Assembly (NCBI RefSeq): GCF_001610875.1
Contig: NZ_CP011272.1
Coordinates: forward strand, 558,001 to 622,000
Direction: 5' to 3'
Source: Pirellula sp. SH-Sr6A
GTDB lineage: Bacteria; Planctomycetota; Planctomycetia; Pirellulales; Pirellulaceae
DNA length: 64,000 bases
In this document: piece by piece, positions 41,062-49,931 of the stretch
How positions within the stretch are numbered: position 1 is the first letter of the stretch
Layout of the letters: each line of letters begins with the position of its first letter
Program-made: the position numbers and the translations under genes
Notes under the pieces: generated by a model
The model's database searches: none
Seen by the model: the letters and a program-made list of their open reading frames with translations, nothing else
Told to the model about the DNA's origin: nothing

Positions 41062-42072
41062 ATGTCGAGCGAATCCGCATTGACTCTCCCTCCCCCTCGA
41101 TCGCTTGCTCTGCCGAAAATTCCTCCCCACTGGTCTCACAAGCACTTGCTGGGGCTGGAACATCTGACGGCCGATGAAATCACGCTCATTCTCGATTTCG
41201 CCGAGGCCTTGCACGGAGCGACCCATCAAGGGCGGACGAAGCTCGATCTATTAAAAGGTCGAACCGTTGCGAACTTGTTCTTCGAAAACAGTACTCGCAC
41301 CCGAAACAGCTTTTCTCTCGCCGCTAAACGCTTGGGGGCCGATACGGTCGAGTTTTCCTCGAGCGGCTCGAGCGTCGCCAAAGGAGAGACATTCATCGAC
41401 ACGGCCAAGACGATCGAAGCCATGCTGGTCGACGCCGTCGTCGTACGGCATAGTTCTCCGGGAACTCCCCACATGCTCGCGAACCATTTGAAGTGCAGCA
41501 TCGTGAATGCCGGGGACGGCCCCCACGAACACCCCACCCAAGGCCTCTTGGATTTGCTCACAATCCGGCAGCACCGCGGGTCGCTCGCCGGTCTCACCGT
41601 AGCGCTCGTTGGCGATATTGCGCATTCTCGCACGGCGCGGTCCAATATTTGGGGTCTGCTGAAACTCGGAGCCAAGGTGATTGTTTGCGGACCTGCAACA
41701 TTGGTATCGAAGAACTGGGAAAAGCTAGGAGTGGAGGTCGCCTACGACTTGGACAAGATATTGCCCCGATGCGACGTTCTCAACCTGCTGCGCATACAGT
41801 TTGAGCGCCAAGCCATACGTCCATTCCCTTCGGTACATGAATACATGTTGCTGTACGCGATGAACAAGGAACGCATTCAGCGCAGCAAGGAGGATATCCT
41901 CATCATGGCGCCAGGGCCCATCAATCGAGGGGTTGAATTGACCCCCGAAGTCGCCGATGGTCCGCATTCGGTGATCCTGGAACAAGTCACCAACGGTATC
42001 GCCGTTCGCATGGCTACTCTTTGGCTTCTCCTCGGAGGCCTTAACACGGCCGTGAAGCATGATGCGGCCTAA
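41062..42072 (+). CDS. pyrB: aspartate carbamoyltransferase catalytic subunit
   Basis: Catalyses carbamoyl phosphate plus aspartate to carbamoyl aspartate, the second step of UMP synthesis. Encodes 336 residues with [20 protein letters not shown] (carbamoyl-phosphate site), [10 protein letters not shown] and an aspartate-side [10 protein letters not shown]. An N-terminal extension of about 25 residues precedes the usual start, a mark of class A enzymes that bind a dihydroorotase-like partner. ATG at 41062 follows the pyrB leader; an in-frame start at 40825 would cover the leader. Confidence 0.92.
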   Translation: MSSESALTLPPPRSLALPKIPPHWSHKHLLGLEHLTADEITLILDFAEALHGATHQGRTKLDLLKGRTVANLFFENSTRTRNSFSLAAKRLGADTVEFSSSGSSVAKGETFIDTAKTIEAMLVDAVVVRHSSPGTPHMLANHLKCSIVNAGDGPHEHPTQGLLDLLTIRQHRGSLAGLTVALVGDIAHSRTARSNIWGLLKLGAKVIVCGPATLVSKNWEKLGVEVAYDLDKILPRCDVLNLLRIQFERQAIRPFPSVHEYMLLYAMNKERIQRSKEDILIMAPGPINRGVELTPEVADGPHSVILEQVTNGIAVRMATLWLLLGGLNTAVKHDAA

Positions 42073-42122
42073 TTTCCGCGCCGCTTTCAAAACCATTCCC
42101 TCCACCTTCGAGCAACAACCCC

Positions 42123-43409
42123 ATGGATTCTTCTTGGCTCATTGAGAACGCACGCTTGATCGACCCCAGCAATGGGATGGATCGGGTGGGAAGGCTTTTG
42201 ATCCTGGATGGTCGTTTCGCTGGCGTCGACACTTTGGATGGTGATGTTCCTACCCATGTCGAGCGACTCGATGCTCGAGATTGCATCGTCGCTCCAGGCT
42301 TAGTCGATTTAGGGACAGAGTTCGGAGAGCCGGGCCGCGAGGAAGATGAGACGATCCAGTCCGGGACTCTCGCGGCGCTCGCTGGCGGTTACACGTCAGT
42401 TGCCCTTTCCTCCAATACCCTACCACCGATCGACACCGCAGCGAGCGTCGAGTTCATTCATCAAAAGGCGAGCCGAGCCGATCACTGTCGCGTATATGCC
42501 CTCGGCTGTGTAAGCAAGGAGCGAAAAGGCGAATCGCTTGCGGAGATCGGCTCCCTGGTCGATGCTGGAGCTGTCGCACTTTACGATGGTCCAAACCCTA
42601 TTGAGAACACCGGGTTGCTGCGACGCGCTCTCGAGTACTGCTTGATGTTCGATCGCGTCGTATTCGATCACCCTGAAATCGCCTCGATCTCTCGTGGCGG
42701 CGTGATGCATGAAGGATTAGAGCAACTCAAGCTAGGACTCGCACCTATGCCTGCCGAAGCGGAGGACTTAGCCACCTCGCGCGATTTGCGACTGATCGAA
42801 GCAACCGGTGGTCGGCTCCACCTTACTAGCATCAGTACTTCTGGAAGCGTGGAGTTGTGTCGACGGGCCAAGTCGCGAGGTATTCAATTCACGGCGGGAA
42901 GCTACGTTGCCAACCTTCACTTCACCGATGAAGCGCTCCGTTCCTTCGATGCCAATTGCAAAGTCAATCCTCCTTTCCGATCCCGCGATCACGTCGAAGC
43001 TTGTTTGGAAGGGCTAGCGGACGGCACCATCGACATTATCAGCAGCGGCCACAAACCTTGCTCGCTCGAAAAGAAGATGCTTGAAATCAACGATGCGCCG
43101 TTCGGAATGATTGCCTTGGAAACGGCTCTCGCGGAAGTGGTGACGTTCTTGATTCGCCCTGGCATCCTGAGTTGGCCCCAAGCGCTCGCGAAGATGAGCT
43201 GGAATCCCTCCAAGCTGCTCGGTCTACCGGGCGGGACTTTGGAAATCGGCAAACCAGCCGATGCGGTCATCATCCAGCCAGATCGCCTTTGGCGAGTCAA
43301 TGCATCCAATTTGAAAAGCCGATCCTACAACACCCCCCTCGATGGCGCTGACCTTTATGGCGCAGTGACCCACACCTTCGTAGGCGGCCGACTGCGTTAT
43401 CACGCCTGA
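42123..43409 (+). CDS. catalytically dead dihydroorotase homologue (PyrC'-like)
   Basis: Encodes 428 residues with the overall pattern of type I dihydroorotases, but without the metal site. The usual HxH of PGLVDxHxHxREPG reads DLGTEFGEPG (residues 62-71; Gly64, Glu66). The late DH motif reads SSGHKPC with Gly309 in place of Asp. In Pseudomonas-type class A aspartate carbamoyltransferases an inactive PyrC' supports PyrB, and the same pairing is visible here: the gene follows pyrB by 50 bases. A working dihydroorotase must be elsewhere. Conserved PGG/IGKPADAVII supports the family. Confidence 0.85.
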   Translation: MDSSWLIENARLIDPSNGMDRVGRLLILDGRFAGVDTLDGDVPTHVERLDARDCIVAPGLVDLGTEFGEPGREEDETIQSGTLAALAGGYTSVALSSNTLPPIDTAASVEFIHQKASRADHCRVYALGCVSKERKGESLAEIGSLVDAGAVALYDGPNPIENTGLLRRALEYCLMFDRVVFDHPEIASISRGGVMHEGLEQLKLGLAPMPAEAEDLATSRDLRLIEATGGRLHLTSISTSGSVELCRRAKSRGIQFTAGSYVANLHFTDEALRSFDANCKVNPPFRSRDHVEACLEGLADGTIDIISSGHKPCSLEKKMLEINDAPFGMIALETALAEVVTFLIRPGILSWPQALAKMSWNPSKLLGLPGGTLEIGKPADAVIIQPDRLWRVNASNLKSRSYNTPLDGADLYGAVTHTFVGGRLRYHA

Positions 43410-43509
43410 GGTTGCTGAAGATCCTTCCGACCAAATCTGTCGATGACATTTGGTTACAATGGGTAGGCGAGTCTCTACGATCCTTGCCTACACACCAGCC
43501 AACTCCACC

Positions 43510-45225
43510 ATGATTCGACACCTTCTCTCCGGTGCATCGGTTTGCAACTATCTTTGTTTAACCATTGGATTTATTCTCTCGTCGGCTGTCGCAGTCTTGG
43601 CCGAGGATGCGCCCGGCAAGCGTCCCAATTTCGTCGTGATTCTCGCAGACGATATGGGATATAGCGATCTGGGGTGCTACGGCGGTGAGATTCGAACCCC
43701 CCATCTCGATTCTCTGGCTCGGGACGGAATTCGGTTTACGCAATTCTACAACACCGCCCGTTGCTGTCCGACCCGCGCAAGTTTGTTGACAGGCCTTTAC
43801 CCACACCAGGCAGGCATTGGGCATATGATGGACGACCGTGGATTGCCTGGCTACCAAGGGAACTTGAATGACCAATGCCGAACCATCGCGGAGATGCTTC
43901 AACCCGCTGGCTATGCAAATTATGCGGTAGGGAAATGGCATGTGACCAGACACGCGGGGGCGGAGGGGCCCAAGAACAATTGGCCCATCCATCGAGGCTT
44001 TGATCGCTTTTACGGAACGATTCACGGTGCAGGAAGCTTCTTCGATCCGTCCTCACTGGTTCGCGATAACACGATGATTTCCCCCTTCGCCGATGAAGAG
44101 TACCAGCCTGAGACATATTACTACACCGACGCCATTTCGGACCATGCCATTCGTTACATTCGAGAACATACGGAGGAGAAGCAGGACAAGCCGTTTTTCT
44201 TGTATGTCGCCTACACGGCAGCTCATTGGCCGATGCACGCGCTCCCAGAGGACATTCAAAAGTATCGGGGCGTGTATGACGAAGGGTATGATGCAATCCG
44301 TAAGAAGCGACTGCAGAAAGGAAGCCAGATCGGTGTCATGAATGCCGAACAAGGGCTTGCACCGACCGCGAAGGATTGGGCTTCGGTTCAGCATCGCGAC
44401 TGGGAGATCGCTTGCATGGAGGTCTATGCAGCGATGGTCGATCGGATGGATCAAGGCATCGGTCGCATTCGAGCGGAGTTGGAGGCCCAAGGACTCTTGG
44501 ACGACACTGTGATTTTTTATTTGCAAGATAATGGAGGGTGTGCCGAAGGGATGGGGCGAGTCGGCAATCCGAAACATCCCAACATTGCCCGTCCCGCTTC
44601 GCCCACACTCTCTCCGATGAAGCCGACCGACTTCGCAGCTGCGGGAAGCGTCCCTGACCAAACACGCGACGGATATCCGGTTCGAATGGGTCCCAAGGCA
44701 ATGCCAGGACCTGCTGATACGTACGTTGCTTATGGCGAAGGTTGGGCGAACGTTAGCAATACGCCCTTCCGCGAATACAAGCACTGGGTACATGAAGGGG
44801 GGATCAGCACGCCGTTGATTGCGTTTTGGCCAAAGGGTATAAAGAAAGCAGGCTCTCTTGCCAACGATCCAGGCCATCTCATCGATATCGCTGCGACACT
44901 TGTCGATCTATCGGGCGCGAAGTACCCGTCAGAATCAACTCCACTTGAGGGCCTTTCGCTGCGACCAGTATTCGACGGCAATCGATTAGAGAGAGAAGCG
45001 ATTTACTGGGAACACGAGGGAAATCGAGCCGTTCGTTCGGGGAAGTGGAAGCTAGTAGCCAAGCATGGAAAGCCTTGGGAACTTTACGACATCGACGCGG
45101 ATCGAATAGAAGCCCATGATCTTGCAGCGGAGCAACCGGCCAAAGTTGCCGAATTACGTGCCCTTTACGAGACCTACGCGAAGCGAGCCAATGTCGCCCC
45201 TTGGCCATTGAAATCAGCGAAATAG
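43510..45225 (+). CDS. secreted sulfatase (arylsulfatase family)
   Basis: Encodes 571 residues, with a signal peptide from the ATG at 43510 (hydrophobic run around CLTIGFILSSAVAVLA, then AED). PNFVVILADDMGYSDLG is the metal-binding start of sulfatases, and TARCCPTRASLLTG holds the CxPxR motif at Cys85, converted to formylglycine in the active enzyme. GNRAVRSGKWKLV and DIDADRIEAHDL are C-terminal family features. The likely substrate is a sulfated polysaccharide outside the cytoplasm. Longer in-frame starts at 43450 were rejected because they lack a signal peptide. Confidence 0.9.
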   Translation: MIRHLLSGASVCNYLCLTIGFILSSAVAVLAEDAPGKRPNFVVILADDMGYSDLGCYGGEIRTPHLDSLARDGIRFTQFYNTARCCPTRASLLTGLYPHQAGIGHMMDDRGLPGYQGNLNDQCRTIAEMLQPAGYANYAVGKWHVTRHAGAEGPKNNWPIHRGFDRFYGTIHGAGSFFDPSSLVRDNTMISPFADEEYQPETYYYTDAISDHAIRYIREHTEEKQDKPFFLYVAYTAAHWPMHALPEDIQKYRGVYDEGYDAIRKKRLQKGSQIGVMNAEQGLAPTAKDWASVQHRDWEIACMEVYAAMVDRMDQGIGRIRAELEAQGLLDDTVIFYLQDNGGCAEGMGRVGNPKHPNIARPASPTLSPMKPTDFAAAGSVPDQTRDGYPVRMGPKAMPGPADTYVAYGEGWANVSNTPFREYKHWVHEGGISTPLIAFWPKGIKKAGSLANDPGHLIDIAATLVDLSGAKYPSESTPLEGLSLRPVFDGNRLEREAIYWEHEGNRAVRSGKWKLVAKHGKPWELYDIDADRIEAHDLAAEQPAKVAELRALYETYAKRANVAPWPLKSAK

Positions 45226-45240
45226 TCGAGTGGGAGGGGA

Positions 45241-45815
45241 AGAAGGGGCGCGCCACGGCGCGAAGCTCGCAAAGTCGGCATGGATCCACGTTTCAACTCC
45301 TACTTGCCTTCTCCCCTTTGCGCCTTGGCGCCGTTGCGAGAAACAACGTGCTGGAAGAAGGGGCGCGCTACGGCGCAAAGCTCGCAAAGTCATCAAGGGT
45401 CCACGTTTCAACTCCTACTTGCCTTCTCCCCGTTGCGCCTTGGCGCCGTCGCGAGAAACAACGTGCTGGAAGAAGGGGCGCGCTACGGCGCAAAGCTCGC
45501 AAAGTCATCAAGGGTCCACGTTTCAACTCCTACTTGCCTTCTCCCCGTTGCGCCTTGGCGCCGTCGCGAGAAACAACGTGTTGAAAGAAGGGGCGCGCCA
45601 CGGCGCAGAGCTCGCAAAGTCGGCATGGATCCACGTTTCAACTCCCACTTATCTTCTCCCCTTTGCGCCTTGGCGCCGTTGCGAGAAACAACGTGCTGGA
45701 AGAAGGGGCGCGCCACGGCGCGAAGCTCGCAAAGTCGGCAAGAATCCAGGTTTCAACTCCCACTTATCTTCTACCCTTTGCGCCTTGGCGCCGTTGCGAG
45801 AAACAGGACGGATTC
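45241..45815. repeat. five tandem 115-bp repeats
   Basis: A 115-base unit starting AGAAGGGGCGCGC begins at 45241, 45356, 45471, 45586 and 45701; the last is slightly shorter. Copies are nearly the same (CTACGG or CCACGG; GGCATGGATCC or CATCAAGGGTCC). Each holds GCGCCTTGGCGCC. Because 115 is not a multiple of three, no single protein repeat is encoded. It stands between the sulfatase and phosphatase genes with no other gene. Confidence 0.9.
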
Positions 45816-45885
45816 AGAAAGCCAAGCCATTCCGAGAAACACCTCCACATGCGGTTTCCCGCAAGCACAGGAGGAAGCATGGTGT

Positions 45886-45891
45886 TATAAT
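45886..45891 (+). promoter_or_regulatory. TATAAT element before the PP2C gene
   Basis: A perfect TATAAT lies 136 bases before the chosen start of the phosphatase gene. No good -35 element is seen at the usual distance, so this is a weak promoter call. Confidence 0.25.
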
Positions 45892-46021
45892 CGGTAAAAA
45901 CGGTTGGTATTGGAACGGATCGAAAGGCCTTTGGCTGGAAATGTTCAAGAATCGGTCGTCTGTTCGGTTCGGACCGTTACATTTGAGGCCAACGACCCCA
46001 TCACGAAGGTTCTCGGAAACG

Positions 46022-46828
46022 ATGATTGCACGCGATTCCCATTTTCTATTCGAGCAAGAGAGCGGCGAGGTGACAACGCTGGCCCGCTCGTGTTGGATTG
46101 CGTCCGCGTTCTCCGAGCGGTCTCCCAACAAGATCACCCCCAATGAAGATGCCGTAGCGATAATTCCTTTCGACGAGGAGACCGCAGTGTTCGCCATTGC
46201 CGATGGGTGCGGTGGAATGCGAGGCGGGGAGGTGGCAGCCTCCCTTGCGCTGCGTTGTCTGGCCGATTCCGTAGCTTTATGTCGCGACAATCCCCAACAG
46301 CTTCGCACCGCGATCCTGGACGGAATTGAGTTAGCCAATCACACCGTGCAGGATCTTAAAATCGGAGCTGCTTGCACCATTGCCGTCGCAGAGTTTCATC
46401 AAGGTTGGATCCGAACTTATCACGTTGGCGACTCGACCATTTTGCTTGCCACCAACCGCGGGCGTGTACGCTACCAGTCGATCTGCCACTCGCCGGTAGG
46501 TTTTGCCGTTGAAGCCGGGTTCTTGGAACCGAACCAAGCGATGCACCATGAAGACCGTCACCTTGTTTCGAACGTTGTCGGAGACCCGCGAATGCGGATC
46601 GAGATGGGGCCTCGGATTGAGATGGGAGTCAAAGACACATTGGTCATTGCAAGCGATGGCTTGTTCGACAATCTAAAGGTTGATGAAGTCGTCGAGAGGA
46701 TGCGAAAAGGAAGATTGGCCGGATCGCTCCATTCCTTAATCTCCGACGCGCGAATTCGAATGCGGACCGATTCCGACGAACCGTCCAAGCCGGACGACTT
46801 GAGCGTCGTCTGCGTCCGCCGAGTCTAG
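46022..46828 (+). CDS. PP2C-type protein phosphatase
   Basis: Encodes 268 residues. NEDAVAIIPF and AIADGCGGMRGGEVAA (metal-binding DG and GG) with YHVGDSTILLA and TLVIASDGLFDNL are PPM-family motifs. These enzymes remove phosphate from Ser/Thr residues and usually pair with Ser/Thr kinases, numerous in planctomycetes. The start is uncertain: ATG at 46022 or 45941. A longer reading through the 115-base repeats is rejected. Confidence 0.8.
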   Translation: MIARDSHFLFEQESGEVTTLARSCWIASAFSERSPNKITPNEDAVAIIPFDEETAVFAIADGCGGMRGGEVAASLALRCLADSVALCRDNPQQLRTAILDGIELANHTVQDLKIGAACTIAVAEFHQGWIRTYHVGDSTILLATNRGRVRYQSICHSPVGFAVEAGFLEPNQAMHHEDRHLVSNVVGDPRMRIEMGPRIEMGVKDTLVIASDGLFDNLKVDEVVERMRKGRLAGSLHSLISDARIRMRTDSDEPSKPDDLSVVCVRRV

Positions 46829-47022
46829 TCGCTCCTGGTCCTTCATCCTTCTTTCTTCGGTGAAGCCGTTTGCTCTGACCATTCAATCGGGCGCACTCGT
46901 TTCAATTGGCACGCTCGTTGCATGAGCAGGGGTCTCGTCGGTCTTGACTGCCACTCCCTGACATGCGGGGGCGTCAAGAGTTCCGGTATGTAGTCCATCC
47001 GTCTAACGAGGAGAAGCAAGTC

Positions 47023-47496
47023 ATGTCGAATTTTTTCAATGGTGGTTTGGCTCGTTCGATTTCGCCCGAGACACTGGCGGTTGTTGGCAGGGACTTCGAC
47101 GGATTGTTTGACCAGTTTTTCGGAGCCCAACGTGGACGGGATAGTGAAAGTAGCCGTCCCGAGGGCTTCGTACGAACTCTGCGTGTTCCAACCCACGTTT
47201 GGGAAAAAGAGGATCGATTGCATATTGCGGTGGATCTCCCTGGCGTGGGGAAAGACGCCATTTCGTTGACCTTTGAAAACGGAACATTGGTCTTGGAAGC
47301 CGAGCGAAAGGCTCCGGAGCTTGGTGAACACAAATCTTGGCACAACAGTCTGCATTATGGCCTATACAAACAAAAAATTGCTGTGGGCGAATCCTACGCA
47401 CCTGAAACGATCGAAGCGAGCTTCACCGATGGTGTGCTGCACGTCCAGATCGCCAAGCGACCGGAAGTGCAACCGCGCAAGGTGGAAATCAAATAG
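47023..47496 (+). CDS. small heat-shock protein (Hsp20/alpha-crystallin family)
   Basis: Encodes 157 residues. The alpha-crystallin domain (residues about 50-155) runs from VWEKEDRLHIAVDLPGVGKDAISLTFENGTLVLEAER to the final IAKRPEVQPRKVEIK. Holdase chaperone: binds unfolding proteins without ATP. ATG at 47023 has GAGGAG nine bases upstream. A strong terminator follows, so this is a one-gene unit. Confidence 0.9.
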   Translation: MSNFFNGGLARSISPETLAVVGRDFDGLFDQFFGAQRGRDSESSRPEGFVRTLRVPTHVWEKEDRLHIAVDLPGVGKDAISLTFENGTLVLEAERKAPELGEHKSWHNSLHYGLYKQKIAVGESYAPETIEASFTDGVLHVQIAKRPEVQPRKVEIK

Positions 47497-47546
47497 CATG
47501 CGTCCTCTCGCAATCGGGAGCGAGGCTTTTCGACCTTGAGGCTTTC

Positions 47547-47583
47547 AAGCCCGTGGCAATTCCATTTGCCGCGGGCTTTTTTT
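47547..47583 (+). terminator. rho-independent terminator after the Hsp20 gene
   Basis: AAGCCCGTGGCAA (47547-47559) pairs with TTTGCCGCGGGCTT (47565-47578), loop TTCCA-like, followed by seven T. A clear intrinsic terminator. Confidence 0.9.
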
Positions 47584-47711
47584 GTTCTTCCTTCCTTCCG
47601 GCCGATAGTCATCCCCACGTAAGTCCCCTAAACTGGTGGCCTTGATCGACTTGTCCTCTCACTCACGAAGTCGTTTCGACGACATTCTCTAATCGCAGGA
47701 TTTTTCGTTCC

Positions 47712-48815
47712 ATGATCGTAGGCGTTCCTAAGGAAGTGAAGCAGGATGAGTACCGCGTTGCGATGCTCCCCGTCGGTGTTGAAGAGCTCGTGTCGCGTGG
47801 CCACAAGGTGGTCGTTCAAGCCGGGGCTGGTCTCGGTTCTGGATTGGCCGATCACGCCTATTTGCAGGCAGGGGCCGAGTTGGTCGCATCTGGGAGCGAC
47901 GTCTATCAGCAAGCCGATTTGATTGTGAAGGTCAAGGAGCCGATGCAGTCGGAGTGGGATTACATTAGGAAGGGGCAGGCCCTTTTCACCTACTTTCACT
48001 TCGCCGCGGACAAGAAGCTCACCGAGGCTATGGTTCAATCCATGTCGGTTTGCTTCGCTTACGAGACCCTTCGCGATTCGCAGGGGCGACTGTCACTTTT
48101 GACGCCGATGAGCGAGGTGGCGGGACGGATGAGTATTCAAGAGGGGGCAAAGTACTTGGAGCGTCCGCAGATGGGACGCGGAATATTGCTAGGGGGCGTT
48201 CCGGGCGTCGCTCCGGCCCATATCACCATTCTGGGAGGTGGGATTGTGGGAGCCAATGCGGCCCGCATCGCGGCGGGCTTTCAAGCCGACGTAGCCATTC
48301 TCGATGTCAACTTGGACCGACTTCGTTACTTGGATGACGTCATGCCTCCCAATGTGAATGCCCTTTTCAGTGATCGTCACACGATTCGCGAAGAACTGAA
48401 GCTGGCCGATCTCGTTATTGGTTCCGTACTCATACCAGGCGCTAAGGCCCCTCACTTGGTACGTAAAGAGGACCTTCGGCTGATGAAGCCAGGGAGCGTT
48501 ATCATTGATGTAGCCATCGATCAGGGCGGGTGTGTGGAGACCAGTCGGCCGACGACGCACCAGAATCCGACTTATATGGTCGACGATGTTCTCCACTACT
48601 GCGTGACCAACATGCCGGGAGCGGTGGGCCGAACCAGCACCTTTGCCCTTTGCAACGTTACATTGCCCTGGGTCTGCACCTTGGCGGACAAAGGCATCCT
48701 TTGGGCGATCGAAAATTCCAAGCCTCTTCGGGACGCCCTAAATGTTTGCCACGGCAAGGTGACGAACGAGGCGGTAGCTAATACGTTCGATTTCGAGTAC
48801 GTGTCTAAACCGTAA
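47712..48815 (+). CDS. ald: alanine dehydrogenase
   Basis: Encodes 367 residues. Interconverts alanine with pyruvate, ammonia and NADH. MIVGVPKEVKQDEYRVAMLP is the usual start, the substrate side has KEPMQSEW, and the nucleotide-binding motif is ITILGGGIVGANAARIAAGF, with DQGGCVETSRPTTH near the catalytic region. Length matches the family. The gene stands alone after a terminator region. Confidence 0.95.
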   Translation: MIVGVPKEVKQDEYRVAMLPVGVEELVSRGHKVVVQAGAGLGSGLADHAYLQAGAELVASGSDVYQQADLIVKVKEPMQSEWDYIRKGQALFTYFHFAADKKLTEAMVQSMSVCFAYETLRDSQGRLSLLTPMSEVAGRMSIQEGAKYLERPQMGRGILLGGVPGVAPAHITILGGGIVGANAARIAAGFQADVAILDVNLDRLRYLDDVMPPNVNALFSDRHTIREELKLADLVIGSVLIPGAKAPHLVRKEDLRLMKPGSVIIDVAIDQGGCVETSRPTTHQNPTYMVDDVLHYCVTNMPGAVGRTSTFALCNVTLPWVCTLADKGILWAIENSKPLRDALNVCHGKVTNEAVANTFDFEYVSKP

Positions 48816-48974
48816 GGTCAGGAAATCTGAACCCAATATCGGCGTTATCCGCAAAACCGGATCAAGTCTTACGTGTTTACTGATCCGTGTGTCATGCAAC
48901 TTCCACAGCTTTGTCGAGCGTGCGGGCGTTGTTTTCGATACACAGATAGCAATCCTGAAATCCGTTACCAAAGT

Positions 48975-49017
48975 TGCAATGCAAGCATTGCACAGAGCGC
49001 GTTGGCTCAGAGATAAT
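48975..49017 (+). promoter_or_regulatory. promoter with overlapping palindromic operator
   Basis: TGCAATGCAAGCATTGCA (48975-48992) is palindromic except for its central AA. TTGCAC (48988-48993) and GATAAT (49012-49017) form a promoter with an 18-base spacer. The palindrome covers the -35 element, so a regulator bound there would block transcription of the BON protein gene. Confidence 0.5.
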
Positions 49018-49061
49018 AGCGGAAAGACGGTTTTACGACGTTTTCACGGGGGAGTCGCAAG

Positions 49062-49931
49062 ATGAAGCGAACCATGCGTTGGACATTTCTCGCGTTGAGT
49101 TTTTCCGTAGCCTTTTGCAGCGCGAAGGCTTCGCACGCTCAATTCCAGACGGGTGGTTTCGGCGGCGGCCAGACAGGGGGATTCGGTGGTGGAGCCGTAG
49201 GTGGAACATCTGCGGGTGGAGCGTCGTCTCAATCCCGTCTCCCGGGCTCTTTTGGAGGGCTAGGCGTGACTGGCACTCCGGTCCTTGAGTACAGCCGAAT
49301 CAATGCCGCTGCACAGTTTGGAATTCCGTCTCAATCGGGAGCTCCCAGCGGGGGCGCGGGCGGAATTGGCGGTGCTGGTGGAATCGGCGGAGCGACGACT
49401 GGGTTCGGTGGTGCAGCTGGTGGTTCTCCCTTTGGAGCGAACGCCTTCGGTGGCGGGGCGTCCGGACTGGGAGGTCTCGGAGGAGGGATGGGTGGCCTAG
49501 GCGGCGGGCTTGGAGGATTGGGAGGCGGATTCGGTGGAGGCCTCGGCGGACTTGGAGGTATTGGAGGCTTGGGCGGACTCGGAGGCAGTCGAAACCGCAA
49601 CCAGCTCGGAGGCGGACGAAATGCCAACGGAAAAGGTCAGATTCGAGCGGTAGTTCGTCCCGACATCGAATTCAATCAGAGCGCACGCAACGAGTCCTTC
49701 AATACGATCCCAGAGCGGATGGCTCGCTTGCCATTGCCGGAACGGCTGCGGAATATCTCCGCAACCGTCGAATCGGGCGTCGTAGTACTGCGAGGCACCG
49801 CGCTTACCGAGTCGGATAAGAGGATGGTGGAGAAGTTGGTGATGCTGGAGCCTGGGGTGACGCAGGTCCAAAATGAGGTGTCAGTCCAGTCCAAGCCGGC
49901 TGAGACAATTGAGGCAACGCCCAACCGTTAG
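49062..49931 (+). CDS. secreted Gly-rich BON-domain protein
   Basis: Encodes 289 residues. A signal peptide (FLALSFSVAFCSAKASHA) is followed by a long Gly-rich region (residues about 30-190, GGxGGxGG repeats) and a C-terminal BON domain (LRNISATVESGVVVLRGTALTESDKRMVEKLV, about 225-285). BON domains bind membranes or ligands in the envelope; the Gly-rich part is likely flexible. GGGGGAG precedes the ATG. The last 128 bases overlap the 3' end of the convergent lipoprotein gene. Confidence 0.75.
   Translation: MKRTMRWTFLALSFSVAFCSAKASHAQFQTGGFGGGQTGGFGGGAVGGTSAGGASSQSRLPGSFGGLGVTGTPVLEYSRINAAAQFGIPSQSGAPSGGAGGIGGAGGIGGATTGFGGAAGGSPFGANAFGGGASGLGGLGGGMGGLGGGLGGLGGGFGGGLGGLGGIGGLGGLGGSRNRNQLGGGRNANGKGQIRAVVRPDIEFNQSARNESFNTIPERMARLPLPERLRNISATVESGVVVLRGTALTESDKRMVEKLVMLEPGVTQVQNEVSVQSKPAETIEATPNR

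Noticed and set aside
45241-45815. CRISPR array in the 115-bp repeats
   Set aside because: The units are contiguous, with no spacers between them.
45230-46828. Long open frame from the sulfatase end through the repeats into the phosphatase
   Set aside because: The 115-base repeat is not in phase with codons, so the frame is an artefact of few stops in GC-rich repeats; only the phosphatase part from 46022 or 45941 is gene-like.
49331-49627. Pro-rich minus-strand frame (PPKPPIPPSPP type)
   Set aside because: Antisense of the Gly-rich part of the BON protein; Gly codons read back as Pro.
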